Source: Phymatolithon calcareum
Taxonomy: Eukaryota > Rhodophyta > Florideophyceae > Hapalidiales
DNA length: 64,000 nucleotides
NCBI GenBank assembly: GCA_977006965.1
Contig: OZ345354.1
Coordinates: forward strand, 806,001-870,000
Direction of reading: 5' to 3'
The position numbers and the translations under genes are program-made. Under the pieces are notes generated by a model. It ran no database searches, was not told the origin of the DNA, and saw only the letters and a list, made by a program, of their open reading frames with translations. This document shows, in pieces, positions 1 to 11,529 of the stretch. Position 1 is the first letter of the stretch; each line of letters opens with the position of its first letter.

Positions 1-195
1 CAGCGGCTGTGGACATATCGCGGATTCGATGGCATTCGCAGTTAAGTTTCCAGTCTGTGGAGAGCCTGGACCGTGCTCCCCTGTAATGTGGTTGATTAAA
101 AAGATGGCCCGGGTTCTGCTCAGATCCCTGTTCAACATGGAATGGCATGCCACTTGAAATTTATATTTTGCGACATCTGAGGAATAATGGGAACA

Positions 196-258
196 AAAAG
201 AAATTTTTAAATTTAAAATTGCTCTTGAAGAGGAATTTTAAATTTAAAAATTTCTTTT
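196..258. repeat. 63-bp AT-rich palindrome
   Basis: Two 25-nt arms (196-220 and 234-258) are perfect inverted repeats. The 13-nt spacer is itself nearly palindromic (CTCTTGAAGAG at its core), so the whole block folds as about 31-nt arms around one central base with a single G:G mismatch. It belongs to a set of tight-loop palindromes in this window (see findings). No coding role is visible. Confidence 0.8.
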
Positions 259-2180
259 AATGCACATTTTGATGCAAAACGAGGTCCTACATTTCAAAAA
301 TCCTTACGACAGCCATAACACGCTGTCCACCAAACGCAGGATATGGTTTCTTCGTTTGCATTGTGAAGGTCCTATTCTGGCTTCCACCAATTGTGCATAC
401 GGGCAAGTGTGCCACCAGCTGTAACTCTATGTCTGCGAACTCTGTATGGCCAAAAACCGTGTAATTAACCTCCCGGCGCAAGGCGTGGCAATAAGCCAGA
501 TGGCATAGATTTTTTAAAACTCTACGAGATGCAAGCGAATAGACTTGAAATTAGTCTCGTTTCTCGCTGAGTCTCTTCTCCATGGGTGAGTAAACGTCTA
601 GTCTCGCAACAGCATAGTTTGCATTCGTGTGAAGTGTGGAAATGTCATGCGTGAGTCGATAGTTTCTGCTTAGCGTCTTCCACGGTGGCGCCCATCAATG
701 TCCCTGCTGTGGAAGCTCTCGGCTAGCAGTTTTGATAACTCCGGTAGCCGCCAAAGAAGAAACATTCTTCCAATTCGACAGCAAGAGTAACGAGCTTCGA
801 AATCTAAGTAAATAAGAGTTAGGTATATCGCAGCTTCGTAAGTCCCGACAATCACCGCGTGATGGAGTAAATTAAAAAAATTTGCAATCGGAAGGATGAT
901 TACGGGTTAGAGCGGCACATTTCCACTCTGTTTCACTTCGATAATTCGTTTCTATCGTGAATGCAAGCGAGCATAAAGTCAATCTATCTGTTGGTGCTTT
1001 TGTTGATCCAACTGTCAGTATCTACCCAGCAATAAAGCGGTTCGTCGTCTTCACTCAGTCAACGGATGTAGGAGAATCGATGTACAGTAAATATGGCCGA
1101 CTTTAGTACGGACTATGACAGGGGGCCGCTAATGGTCCCCGCTCCTGGGGGAGCCAGGATTGCTTCATGAGGTATTTTTATCTAGTAATAGTTTACTTGC
1201 TTTAGAGTTCTCACTATCCGCGAAAAATGCATCAGAGCAGCTCTTCTAAACCAATATAGTCGAGGGAGACCGCTGTGAGCCATATTCATGTAAGGGGCCG
1301 TTCCTTTCGAGGTGATGTCTGTCGAAGTTGCGCAATAACGGAGTTCAACACGTGCGCACCCCGAGGGACTACTGTTAAAGATTTAAACTTTGCAGGCAAC
1401 ATGTTCGACCGAATTAAACTAATCCCCTTATTCCAATTAAATTGTTTTCTCAGCGATAAATTCCAGAACTGTCGTCATGATAATCGTGTATCTCAGAGCG
1501 TCATTTCCAGGGGAGCTCAGGGTTTGCCCAAATATTGTGCCGAAAAAGCAAAATGTTGATCGAAGTTTTGGGGTGCAGAGGGCCGCGTGCCTAGAATCTG
1601 GGGCAACATCACTAATATTGCCAAGGGAGGTCTTCTCCCTTCAGTTAGTTTAAAGAGAAGATCAGAGTTTTCGAACTCAAGACCTGCTGTACGTAACTTG
1701 GGGTCACATCCCACCAAGAAGAGGTTATTTGCGCCGGTGTTTCGTAGTGTAATTGATTGCTGGAAGATACTTACGTAAACATCTTCTAGTCAACTACTGG
1801 TGGGGAACACAATCTGAACCAGTATCGCAGAATACGGTCGTCTAGCTCAGTGTATCTCCCGCCTTCATGTGCGATTTTAACTAACCGTGCCTGACGTCCA
1901 CGCCGCGACCCGATACATCTTCCTGCATGCTACCATGCTAGATTTTCAGTTCCCGAGGCCTTCAGACCATCATTTCGATGGCCTTGCTTGATGATGTTTT
2001 CCGGGAAAAACTCAAACCTTCACCTTCGAGTAACGGGATCACTTTTGGAAAGGTGTTCGAAGCTAACACACTGGGGACTATTCAAAGCCCCTTCATTAGC
2101 ACTTCTCTTGAATGCGAAACTTTGGCTCATTTGTGTAAAAGTCGGCGCGAAATGTAATATATGTGTAAAGGAGCGATGGA
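259..2180. other. Intergenic stretch, no gene recognised
   Basis: The only open frames are short (under 95 codons) and lie in all frames without recognisable motifs. No repeat seen elsewhere in the window was found here. Confidence 0.5.
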
Positions 2181-2732
2181 CTAAGAGCACAGGAACTTTG
2201 CGGAGGCTCTACAAAATGGCCCACTCAAGCCCACAATTGGATCTGACTTTCTAACTGTCCGAAGCAAGCTAAGGGACGTCTCCCCCTTGCCATGAATATT
2301 TTCCAGCGTGCACTTAATTTTGTCAGGGCGTAGAACTATTTTATTCTGAGACATGACAGTTCCGTGCCGTAAGAACAACACGCAATGCGGATGCCGAAGC
2401 GACTGAATGTAGTGTAACTTTGAGAACATACGGCGGCGTCTCATAATATCTCTGAAACGCCAATGCAAGACGAATCGAGGGTGATAATATCTGCACTGCG
2501 GCGAATAAGCATTGGAAACAGAGGTGAACAGGGCTCGGATTGTAATCAGCATGATGCTGGTAAGGGGATATGGATAAATTCGGGGAGATGTGACTTTTAA
2601 AGCCAGGTGTCCCACTCCATCTCTGTAACTGTTGTGCAAAGCAAGGCGATCACGGGGAATGAGAACAGCACGAATACATACACAGGAAGGACGCAATGAA
2701 GCATATATGCTTCCTTGCATGTTAATCACCAA
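2181..2732 (-). CDS. Unrecognised open frame, 183 aa, doubtful
   Basis: This is the longest open frame in the first 5 kb. The translation is rich in Arg, Ser, Leu and His and shows no domain, signal peptide or membrane segment that I recognise. Its first codons lie inside the palindrome at 2718-2798, which argues against an ancestral start there. The upstream base composition is no different from surrounding intergenic DNA. I keep it as a candidate only because of length; a chance open frame is quite possible. Confidence 0.15.
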   Translation of the reverse strand: MVINMQGSIYASLRPSCVCIRAVLIPRDRLALHNSYRDGVGHLALKVTSPRIYPYPLTSIMLITIRALFTSVSNAYSPQCRYYHPRFVLHWRFRDIMRRRRMFSKLHYIQSLRHPHCVLFLRHGTVMSQNKIVLRPDKIKCTLENIHGKGETSLSLLRTVRKSDPIVGLSGPFCRASAKFLCS

Positions 2733-2798
2733 ATATCTCCAACGTGCTCACATATATGTGAGCACATTGGACATTGAAGATATTTGGTGATTAACATG
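2718..2798. repeat. 81-bp palindrome with 21-bp outer arms
   Basis: The outer arms (2718-2738 and 2778-2798) read CATGTTAATCACC... and its exact complement. The centre is a perfect 22-bp palindrome with no loop. The right half carries about 7 extra bases and one transition relative to the left. No flanking duplication is clear, so a fold-back element and an inverted duplication are both possible. Confidence 0.85.
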
Positions 2799-5430
2799 GA
2801 CGCAATGTTACACTGCCAAGACGCAGGCACAATTGAAGTTGAGCAGCAATACTGAATAAGTCCGTACGAGGAATAGCAGAGCTGATGCGCTGCATATGTG
2901 GTATGATACATAGGGCTCAATAATAAGTAAACGTTTTACGCAATAAAAGATGTGAGCCGCGCCTCACTCCATTACGGAGTACTCCACCTCGGCAGTCCGA
3001 ACCCGCGGGGGTCATAGTTTTGGAGATACGTTGTGACTTTGTAAATGAAAGGAATCAGGTTTAGAGTCAAGTGAATAGAAGTTTGTGTCGGAGGGGGACG
3101 TTGAGAAGAAACTGGACGGGCAGCAAAGTACGTTGATGTTGCAGAGATATGTACAGGAGTTGCAAACACCATGTAGTAGGAGGGTGTGTAGTAAGATGAC
3201 GATATGTGTTGGAAATAGCGCCGGAAAGAAATAGAGAACGTTCGGAGGAATGGGAATTTCGATGCAGAAAACGGACGAGATTCGAGACGGATGACGGCAT
3301 GTTCGTTGCAAACTGGATTTCAGAGCCGGGCGAGAAAGACGGAATGTTGATGAAATATTAATAAAGGGTGGATATGCTGATACTGAGGTTGAGGACCTAG
3401 ATACGTACTTTGTTAGTTACCCTTACCGACGGCACACTAACTTAGAGACTGCGGCAGTACGCAAGGCATGGAAAGTTTGTCAACATTTTGAACGTTGGAA
3501 GTGGCGGTTCTTCAACAATTACACCGGGCTATAGAGTGAAGGCGATGTGGGGGAAGCAGACTGCAGGAGATTGTGATAGCTGGCAGGGTCCATGATATAT
3601 GTGTCAAGGGATATGTTTTGGCAAGGAATTAATCGCTTCCTACTCGCTAAAAAAGGGTGGCGGTTAAGTTGAGTGCGAGCGGAAAGCAGTGGAAGTTCAA
3701 CTTCTCGACAATGGCCTAGAGTGGAACGGTTTAGTTGTTCAATGTAGATAATTTGAGGGCGGGGACAATCTGTCAAGGCAATGTCTTGCGCAGAATGATG
3801 CAAACATGGGTTAAATGACGAAGAATAGCTGCGCGTGCATTGCTGAACACAGATTATTTTGATAATAAATGTAGCGTTTTAAACTCATGCCCGTAAACAA
3901 GCAACATTTGCAATATTTGGCACTACGATATTTCGTTCCTCTAAAAATTTAGTCATTTCGCATTGCAATGCTCCATTTTTCAACGATGAACAAAAAGATT
4001 GTGCAAGATCCTGATGGTAGACGAGAAAAGAGAAATGGTAACTTGTTGACGACATGGTTAGATGATGCACACCATGTGTATTTCGGTGCCCATCGTTCTG
4101 CAGCCCGGCGATGAAAAGGGGTTGAAGATGAGGTGGAAACAAAGCATAGAGTAGTAGTTTCCCATTATTTGATCATCAATGACGCAGTTCAGCACAATTG
4201 TCAAGCAACATGTGCGAAATCTGCGGTTGAATGAGTGAGGAAAGCCTGGGAGAGTTTCGACGTCTTTCGACCGTACAGTACATTATTGTGGTTTCATGCA
4301 TTGAACCGCGTCAGCAATAGTTATGCAGAGATCGGCAAGTACGACGACTATGAGGTGCGAGTTGAAGTTGCGGACTGAGTGGTTGCACACTCTGGATTAG
4401 GATGATCCTGATGGTCGTTTTGTACTGTAGCAGTTGATGTCTCTACAGTTTGCATTTTTGGCGAATGTCAACGTAGCAGTAGCGACGATGCGGATTGCCT
4501 CGTTGACTCCGTGCGGCGTTCGATTTCTGCCATGCCTTCGTGAGCGCAGCGAAACAGGGGAGGCGACTGCATATAATATGATACGTGATTAGCACTCCAA
4601 AAATAACCAGAAGAGCACAAGTTGGGGTCTGTAGATCGTAACTTTATAGGTGGCCAGCAAGGGACACGTCCCCAAGACGCAAACCGCGGTCATAGGTGAA
4701 ACTGATCCAATGCCGACCCGTGTGTGTCGCTGGCGGCAAAAGTATCAATTATTGATGATGTAGCCTATTGGCAGATCGGGCGAGATCAGGAGATTGATTG
4801 TTATTTTCGATTTCTTCACGTGCAACTTTTCACCTTCCCCCAATCAACATCATTCGCCACTCCATTAAATGCAGCAGCAATGAGAACGTGCTATAGCATG
4901 ATATCCCATTGGCTGTTCGCACAGTTGGTCCGGAGGGGCACGGATGTGGTCCGCGGGACCCTCATCAGATGCAGCGCATCCTTGAACAGTATTCCACTTT
5001 CCCAGTGCGGAGGGTGACGAGGTAGCTCGAATTAGAAAAAGTTGTGATGTGTACAAAAAAATACATTTTACGCAACAGCTGTGTCAACGCTCGTCAAAGT
5101 CAGGAAGGAGCTGCACTGGTGTCTTGCTAAGACTCACAGAAGTAGTCATATAGTACTGTACTGTAGGGGATATTTCCGGCATTATTCGCGTGGCGCCGTA
5201 TATCGTGTTCGTATCATATCCGCTTGGAAACGAATGAATGAAGGCGGCAAGGGAGAGTTAAAGTTGCCAACCTGACGGCTAGGGAAGGCACAGCAGTGGA
5301 TACGGCCCACATCCGTCTCATTGTTGAAGCCAGCCAGCGATCGTTCGCTGCTTTCCATTCGTCGACCCGTTCCACCTCGCTGGATCCTGCCACAGGTCGT
5401 TGGCATAAATTGGGCATGTCGCTCCGTCAG
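2799..5430. other. Intergenic stretch, no gene recognised
   Basis: Only short overlapping frames are present. The + strand at 3000-3350 is purine-rich, which leaves the - strand open by composition alone. Similar wording recurs near 4010 and 4400 (GATCCTGATGGT), but too short to call a repeat. Confidence 0.4.
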
Positions 5431-5812
5431 CGGAGTTGCTGCTGTCCCACATCTCATCCAATTACATTCCACTGTGGATCTATATCGCATTCTTCAGCCC
5501 CGTCTCGCCCACAGCTTACCTGCCGAACGTCGTCTACTCGCAGCTTCCAGCTCGTACTGTCGACACCACCCTACACTATATTCTGCGAGACTTTATAGGC
5601 GCTCCCTTCCGACGCATCCACTGCTGCTGTGTTTATTACTACTTCACTGTTTCGAAAGTCTTTGTCTCTCTGAGTGCACCGACGATCAACCATCACCCAC
5701 AACACACGCACACCATTGTCTCAATCTTCTTGCATCCACATCGTTCTGCTCTTAACCTGCTCGGGTCACCCGCGACATTGTCCGTCCCACCATTCAACGC
5801 CGCAAACGACTG

Positions 5813-6517
5813 ATGGCGCAACAACCTCATCTCCCGCTTCCACATGCCCCGCACATGACCTTCACCTCCGCCGCCCCGGAGCGTCCGCGCGTCCGTCCTC
5901 GTCCCCGTCGCGCAAATACTCTCCCGGACGGAATCCCCGCTCTTTCCCCACCGTCCTCCTCGCCCGACCATCATCCAGTGACTCGTTCCCCGCAATCGCG
6001 CTACCCGGACAAGCCTCGTACCTCCTTCGAAGACTTCACACGAGGCTTTCCGCGCATGCCGTCACGCACACGCTCGCTAAAATCCTCCTCATCGTTCTCG
6101 TCAACAGGTTCTCTACCGCCACCTGCACAGGCCCCGCCATCACCGCGCTCAGTCATTCAGGTTGCTTCCGACGGCTGCGGTCGCCACGCGCTTCGTAAAG
6201 AGCTTGCTCGCGTTGACAGCGGCTCCAATCGTCCGCCATCCCCCCGTCCGAACACCCCGGCTCAGGCCGCCGTGCAACGCTCCAAGCAATTGCACATGTG
6301 GACAGAGTCGGCGCGCACGCCGAGGAGTAGTGACGTTTCGGCACCAAGATATTCTCGCACATCGTTTGAGGGAAGGAAGAAACCAAAGCAACCAGTTGTG
6401 ACCCGCGTCCGCGCTTGCAAACCTGTGCAGCGTGGCGTGCATCAGCCTGCACAACAGCCGGCAAAGAGGCAACGAACAAGAGATTTGTTTGCGCTTTGTG
6501 TGCGCGGACGGAAGTGA
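5813..6517 (+). CDS. Uncharacterised basic, low-complexity protein, 234 aa
   Basis: I do not recognise a family. The protein is rich in Pro, Ser and Arg, strongly basic, and looks disordered along its whole length. It has no signal peptide or membrane segment. An RTSFE motif occurs twice (about residues 69 and 187), and Ser-Pro/Thr-Pro sites are frequent, as in kinase substrates. The case for a real gene is codon use: third positions are mostly C or G, unlike the flanking DNA. Two other frames are also open here, which is expected from the composition. The start is the first in-frame ATG after a pyrimidine-rich leader (5600-5810), a plausible 5' UTR. It converges on the uL4m gene with 221 bp between stop codons. 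A nuclear or RNA-binding role would be a guess. Confidence 0.55.
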   Translation: MAQQPHLPLPHAPHMTFTSAAPERPRVRPRPRRANTLPDGIPALSPPSSSPDHHPVTRSPQSRYPDKPRTSFEDFTRGFPRMPSRTRSLKSSSSFSSTGSLPPPAQAPPSPRSVIQVASDGCGRHALRKELARVDSGSNRPPSPRPNTPAQAAVQRSKQLHMWTESARTPRSSDVSAPRYSRTSFEGRKKPKQPVVTRVRACKPVQRGVHQPAQQPAKRQRTRDLFALCVRGRK

Positions 6518-6738
6518 TGACGCGATTCGCATCTGTCTGATGCTCAATTTGTGGAAGGGGACTGACTATTTAGATTTAACTGTACAGTAAATATTCTCTA
6601 GCGTTACTTCCATCTTCCATTCCACTTCCTTAACCATCCGCCATCGTCGTCCACTGTGTCCTCACTCTCCGTCGAAACCGATCAATCGATTGGCAAACAC
6701 TTCCCATTCAAAAAAAACCATCCCCAATTTAGTCAGTA

Positions 6739-7581
6739 CTATACAAACTGATCGTATCCTGCATATCGACCCTCAATCTGCTGCAACGCCCTGCGCGTGA
6801 GCACCAGCATATCAAACGACAGTGCGTCGTACACATTAAGTCCCTGCACATTCATCGCCAATACGGGCTGCACCACATGACTTGCCCTGCGAAAAGTGGC
6901 GTCAACCCCCGCTTCCTCGTCCGGCAAATGATCGATAACCAACGCCGATCTCCACATCAATCTGCGAAAAATGTCCAACAATGTCTTCGTCTTCGCCTCC
7001 GGTACATGAATATCTTCCACAATCCACAACTGTCCACAATTAAACTTCGACGTCAATGTCGCCCTCAATGCCGCCCGTCGCACATTCCGCGGCAAAGGGA
7101 ACGAATAATCCCTCGGCACCGGTCCATGCGCGCGTCCACCGCCACGGAAAATCGGACTTGTGCGTGCACCCTGTCGACTGCGTCCGGTTCCCTTTTGCGG
7201 CCGAATTTTACGACCCGATCCCGACACTTCGGACCGATTCTTCGTCTTCGCTGTACCCTGACGACGACAGGCCAACTGCCAGACCACCGTGCGATGCACG
7301 AGGTCCGTGCGTAAGGGGGCGTTGAAAAGACGCCCGTTTAATGCTGTCACATCGCACGGCGTCATTGAGGATAGGGATGCGTGCACGACGGCCTCTACAT
7401 CGCCGCCGGCCCACACTGGCAGTGCCGACGAGGCCGACGGCGACCAGTCTGGGGAAGGTGAGGTGGCGAGTGCGCTCAGGGCGCGATTGCATCTCGTGGA
7501 TGATGCATTAGAGGGCGCAGAAGGGGATCGCGCAACTGAGAGGAGACCCAGAAGGCGCGCCGGAATGGCGCGGCGCAGCAT
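6739..7581 (-). CDS. MRPL4: Mitochondrial large-subunit ribosomal protein uL4m
   Basis: Predicted component of the mitochondrial 50S ribosomal subunit, where uL4 binds 23S-type rRNA and its long loop lines the exit tunnel. With the start used here the protein has 280 residues. Family signatures are clear: TKNRSEVSGSGRK and QKGTGRSRQGARTSPIFRGGG (about residues 112-148) form the conserved basic loop, followed by the globular part ending in the usual SFDMLVLTRRALQQIE block. An in-frame ATG exists at 7788, but the ATG at 7581 opens directly on an Arg/Ala/Ser-rich, acid-free leader typical of a mitochondrial presequence, so I prefer it. No intron is needed. Mitochondrial rather than plastid location is inferred from the leader and the divergence from plastid uL4. 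Confidence 0.88.
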   Translation of the reverse strand: MLRRAIPARLLGLLSVARSPSAPSNASSTRCNRALSALATSPSPDWSPSASSALPVWAGGDVEAVVHASLSSMTPCDVTALNGRLFNAPLRTDLVHRTVVWQLACRRQGTAKTKNRSEVSGSGRKIRPQKGTGRSRQGARTSPIFRGGGRAHGPVPRDYSFPLPRNVRRAALRATLTSKFNCGQLWIVEDIHVPEAKTKTLLDIFRRLMWRSALVIDHLPDEEAGVDATFRRASHVVQPVLAMNVQGLNVYDALSFDMLVLTRRALQQIEGRYAGYDQFV

Positions 7582-7784
7582 TACGCCAGGACTTTTGCGC
7601 CGCGTGATGCCGTCGGGATGCAGGAGACGGTGGACGGGAACGCGAACAAGGTGGCGATGTGAGACACGTGTGTGAATCTCGATATTGGCGGAAATTAAAA
7701 TTCGAATTAATTGAAAAAGCGCAATGAAAATTGCCGTATGATCACAATTGAAAACATCTAGCTGACTTGCTGACGTATCCTTGT

Positions 7785-7813
7785 GCATTAGATAGCCTAT
7801 GGCTATCTAATGC
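7785..7813. repeat. 29-bp palindrome upstream of uL4m
   Basis: Two 13-nt perfect arms (GCATTAGATAGCC and its complement) flank TAT. It lies about 200 bp upstream of the preferred uL4m start, on the promoter side of that gene. A regulatory role is possible but unsupported beyond position. Confidence 0.7.
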
Positions 7814-9005
7814 CGGAAAGATCAGCCACCAGGATCTGGGGGCCAGTCCATGGGAGATTCTGCTCTTGATCTTCTATCATTAGTTGCATCATGCTCTGGT
7901 TCCAGGAAGAGCAAGAAAGAAATCAACTAGTACTGCCAATTACGAAGGACATCATGACCTAGATACTAGTAACAAAAATCACTAGGGCCTTCGAAAAACT
8001 TTTTATGCTATGAATTAATGACAGAGAATCAAGAGCGGAACATCCCATGGATTAGCCTCCACATCTAATGTGCATGACGCACAGAAACGCCCTCGGTTTG
8101 TGATGCAGGGGAGAAAAAAGCGAGTTGCTCTTCAATTAACTGAATCCTAGATCGCGGAGAATCTTAGAGTGTGAGTACTTTGGTTCCCCACATTCGACGG
8201 AGAATATGGGCAGGTGAGAGCGACGTCAGCGACCACCGGTTTCCCTAGAAGCAATCGTGTGTCGCTGAGCGTTTCAGAGGCAGGTGTCTGGGCTTAAGCG
8301 TGAAGATCATTTCTGCGTAGAAATCTTGTAGCCGATCTAAGCAGCTTGCTTGAGCATGCCGCTGCTTCTTCATGTATACCTGGTGCCGCCTAGGCTGGTC
8401 CCCATGCATACTGATTGTGTTTGTTTGATTACTACGAGTCGTGAAGCAGGACCCCTCTCGTCCTCGTTTGGGACGGGTATTTTTATTCCCTTGTACGTAT
8501 GCATCGCAGGGAGGGTATCTTAAAGGAGTTTCCGGAATCGAGAGCGGGAAGATGGGACATCGGAGTCGACGTTACATAGTTGTTCTTCAGACGGGCTGCG
8601 ACAGCCGTGCTCGCACCTCAATGCTTGAGGCTTTACCTGAAAACGTTCCAGTGCCCTTTGCTGATTTTTGGAGAATGTCAGCTTTGATCTGGTATCGGTC
8701 GCAGAAGGTTGTGAATTACGTTTGAGGAAGTGCCGCTGAGTGAAGGGTTTTAAACTTACCGCTTTCATGTCGCCATAACAGAAACTGAAGAGTATCAAGC
8801 TAAAGCCCCTAGTTTCCAAATACACCTACTAGATTTCCGTACGTAGAGTGTCACTCACTCTGTCCCAACCACAGCCGTGAGCGTGCACGGTAGTGCTTCC
8901 GGCAATATGTCGTATCAGTTGTGGAGATATGTAGGCAGCGTGGCGCATATTCAAAGCTGTTAGCAACCCAAGTCCTGGTGCAGCGTACGCCGTAGCGGCG
9001 ATGGT
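7814..9005. other. Intergenic stretch, no gene recognised
   Basis: Open frames of 94-101 codons at 8441-8825 overlap on opposite strands and carry no motif I recognise. The left part (7814-8300) should contain the upstream region of uL4m. Confidence 0.4.
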
Positions 9006-9014
9006 CATCTCTTC

Positions 9015-9210
9015 TTTCTTTCTTTATTGCAGAATACCTGAGCCACACAAAGCGTATGTTACTCAACATCTAGGGGGCCTCTACGATACTCCTGGACTGC
9101 ACCATTCTGGATACTCGCGTAACTGCTTTCTGGGAGTACTACGGCACACCTCTGCACGGCGAAATCCGTGTGCCCTTCGCGGAACGAAATTCAATACTTG
9201 CTTGTGAAGC
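9015..9210 (-). mobile_element. SINE1, 5'-truncated copy with 9-bp target duplication
   Basis: The minus strand matches the body of the SINE at 13711-13992, from just after its tRNA-like head through the GGCCCCCTAGATGT block to the tail. It ends in GCAATAAAGAAAGAAAG. The 9-bp direct repeat CATCTCTTC at 9006-9014 and 9211-9219 brackets it exactly. The head (about 100 nt) is missing, so this copy cannot have the internal promoter. Confidence 0.82.
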
Positions 9211-9230
9211 CATCTCTTCGAAGTACTTCG

Positions 9231-9612
9231 TAGTTTTTTTATAATTCAAGTTTTATTTAAAAGCCCCACAGACTTCCGAAGATATGGACAAGGCTTCCTC
9301 TGATACTACCTACCTTTGTGCAGCTCACGAAACGTCCATCAAAATGGCGGACGAGAAACTCAGGATTCAAGGTAATCCTATCTCAGTCTTCTACGGGGTT
9401 GTTGGTGCTTGGATTCGACCGCTTTTTGCCTTGCCTTCTGCGAATCAATACAGGCCTTCTTCGTTCTCCATGCGTTCTATGAGTGTCTTGCTAAATAGTA
9501 AGAGCTCATCTAGCTCCTTTTCTGCTTCCAGTCTTTTTTCTCCTTCGAGCTCGTACCCTGCTAGCGTGCGTTCAAGGGTCTCCATATGCTCTCTGGTTCT
9601 GGTGCCAAATTC
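9231..9612 (-). mobile_element. LINE-B 3'-end insert with 9-bp target duplication
   Basis: One of four similar inserts, all on the minus strand. Read on that strand it encodes a charged, coiled-coil-like segment (REHMETLERTLAGYELEGEK and following), then a terminal stretch ending GGGGCTTTTAAATAAA and a short A-rich tail. AGTACTTCG at 9222-9230 and 9613-9621 is the likely target duplication. It follows directly on the SINE1 copy's own duplication. It is a dead-on-arrival fragment; the parent element is not in the window. Confidence 0.8.
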
Positions 9613-9998
9613 AGTACTTCGATAGTGCGAGAAGGTGGGCGACGGATGGCACTTTAATATACACAGTAGGGTAGTAGAGTATCTTGGGAAGCGGAGTATC
9701 ACTGCTTTTGAATAACAATTTGCAGGTGTGCCGTGAGTCGAACTTAAGAGGCTGGCACGTCTAGAAGGCTTCATTTGATTCCACTTGCTGAGGTCGGTGG
9801 CGTTTGTCATGACTGATTCTATATCTTGGTTTTAATGAACGTTATCTACTGTTTCGCTCACTTGCCCTGGAAATGAGATGATTCCAGACGCAAGGAAAGG
9901 CCGATGCGAAATAAGGAAGCACAGTGGCCTTGAACAGTCCACTACAGCACTAGTTTCTCAAAAATTCTCAAGTGTTCTGCTGACGGTAAAAGCCAGTT

Positions 9999-11297
9999 TT
10001 GATATTTTTTGCCGGCATGGCAATGACCCCCCCCCCGCTTTTTTCCAAGTCCAAGTCTACGTTTCAAATTTACGATCCCTACTTTGTTGGACACCGACAT
10101 TACAGTAAACACTATGTCGTTGCTCCTGATGTGCTGAGTGCAGGACCAGATTGTAACTTCTGCCAAGCCAAGAGGGAAGTGGACGAGTGGTATGAGGAGT
10201 TCTGCCAAAAGGTAAAGAAACGTTGGATAAACAAACTTCGCCACGCTCCACGCTCTAAACCTTGCTCGACCCGAGAATTGGATAAAATGGCAAAAGAAAG
10301 AAAACGCCTCTACCGGAAGGCAAAGCAAACTCCTTGTCTCAAAAGGAATTCTTGCGTGGCCACGGAGTTCCCTCTGCACTCCTATTCAGAAGGACCGCTC
10401 GTCTGGGAGGCTTTCAATTCTCTACACGCAAATCTTAGCAAAGGCGGATGAGGCCGAAAAACGATCGACAGCGGAACGCTTCATCGAGGTAATGAGCAAT
10501 GAACACCAGCGGATATCGAAGTTTGGACGGATGGTAGCCTTGGAAAACTATTGGACGCATCGATCGAGAGTCTAACCGAAAAAGAAAGAGTCTCGGTACG
10601 ATGGGAAGACGGATGGTCCACTGCCACCGTCAGCACATTCAATGCAGATCAGCATGGAAGGCATCCTGCGGTCCGAGAGTTTGAGTCTCGACATCGGAAA
10701 CCACCGGATATCCTACTAATGTACGACGATGGAGACACACACACCTACCAGATGGTTTCCACTAACTCCAACGTACGGATCAGTATCTGCGACGAAGACG
10801 GTGACACGCTCGATATGTATAGAAGCATACTTGATCAGGTCGGCGGCGCGGGTATCTTGGTCTTGCGCGTGGAAGAAGAACTGCCGGAACTTTCCACGAG
10901 CACAGGAGCGGTGGATTCATCGTTCGACGCCGAAATATTCGCGGCGGTCCGAGCTTTCGAGGCAATAGAACAACTGCAAATCCCAAGTAGACAACATGTT
11001 CGCTGGTTTACCGACAGCATGAGCTCCCTGGATGCGCTGGCCGGACAACCACGGATGTACGGAGAGATGACAAGAAAGCTGTGGGATGCAATGGGAAAGC
11101 TGATGGATGACATGATCAACATAGAAGTAATTTGGATCCCAAGCCACTGTGGTCTCCCTGGGAATGAAAAAGCGGACGAGCTTGCTCATCGAAGCATTAC
11201 GGAGCCAAGTTTGGTGGCACATCAAAATATACCCTTAACCCTAGAAGTTGCGCGGTCCATCATCAAACCGCTCCAGCAAGAACCTCCCCAGAGCTAG
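9999..11297 (+). mobile_element. Internally deleted RNase H-bearing LINE relic
   Basis: The right part is a ribonuclease H domain. VWTDGSL near 10517 supplies the first catalytic Asp, SFDAEIFAAVRAFEAI the Glu, WFTDSMSSLDAL the second Asp, and IPSHCGLPGNEKADELAH the His/Asp end. In non-LTR elements this domain follows RT. The left part (9999-10451) ends with a basic segment, RELDKMAKERKRLYRKAK, resembling the linker between endonuclease and RT in LINE-A (compare about 32720-32760). The RT itself is missing and the two parts are in different frames, with a stop just before the RNase H, so this is a broken copy with a large internal deletion. The open frame 10551-11297 alone is a truncated RNase H and should not be read as a host gene. 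Confidence 0.72.
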
Positions 11298-11303
11298 AAG
11301 AAC

Positions 11304-11495
11304 AGCCGCGGTAATTCCAGCTCTGTAAGCTTATTCCAATTTACAGCGTCACCATAATTGACAATATGGAGAACGACGAGTCCCTGTATTAGGGACCAGG
11401 CGATATACTAGAATGAACAACTCGAAAATATGAAGTTGGAATTGCAAGTAATCGTAAATAAGAATGTTACGGTGATTTTGTTCTTAGGTCTTGTC
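11304..11495 (+). pseudogene. Fragment of mitochondrial-type small-subunit rRNA (NUMT)
   Basis: Two pieces match conserved bacterial/organellar 16S-type rRNA as I remember it. CAGCCGCGGTAAT followed by a TGTAAGC..TTATTCC..ATTTAC pattern (about 11306-11345) corresponds to the 530 loop. The stretch around 11412-11493 (AACTCG, ATGAAGTTGGAATTGC, AGTAATCGT, AGAATGTTACGGTGA, then GGTCTTGT) corresponds to E. coli positions of roughly 1315-1395. The intervening core of several hundred bases is absent. The AT-rich changes suggest a mitochondrial rather than plastid source. It is not a functional rRNA gene. Confidence 0.62.
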
Positions 11496-11529
11496 TTAGG
11501 AGTGTTAATTAGGGCTTTCATATAAACAA

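Noticed and set aside
5674-6198. 174-codon open frame overlapping the 234-aa ORF
   Set aside because: Codon bias supports the 5813-6517 frame; this one is a by-product of C-rich third positions.
10551-11297. A host ribonuclease H gene
   Set aside because: The domain lacks its first catalytic Asp if read from the ATG, is preceded by LINE linker sequence, and matches LINE-type RNase H with the usual SHxGxxGNExAD ending.
11306-11328. Nuclear 18S rRNA, because the CAGCCGCGGTAATTCCAGCTC match is exact
   Set aside because: The text that follows fits the organellar 530-loop region better, and the second block (11412-11493) is clearly of bacterial/organellar type.
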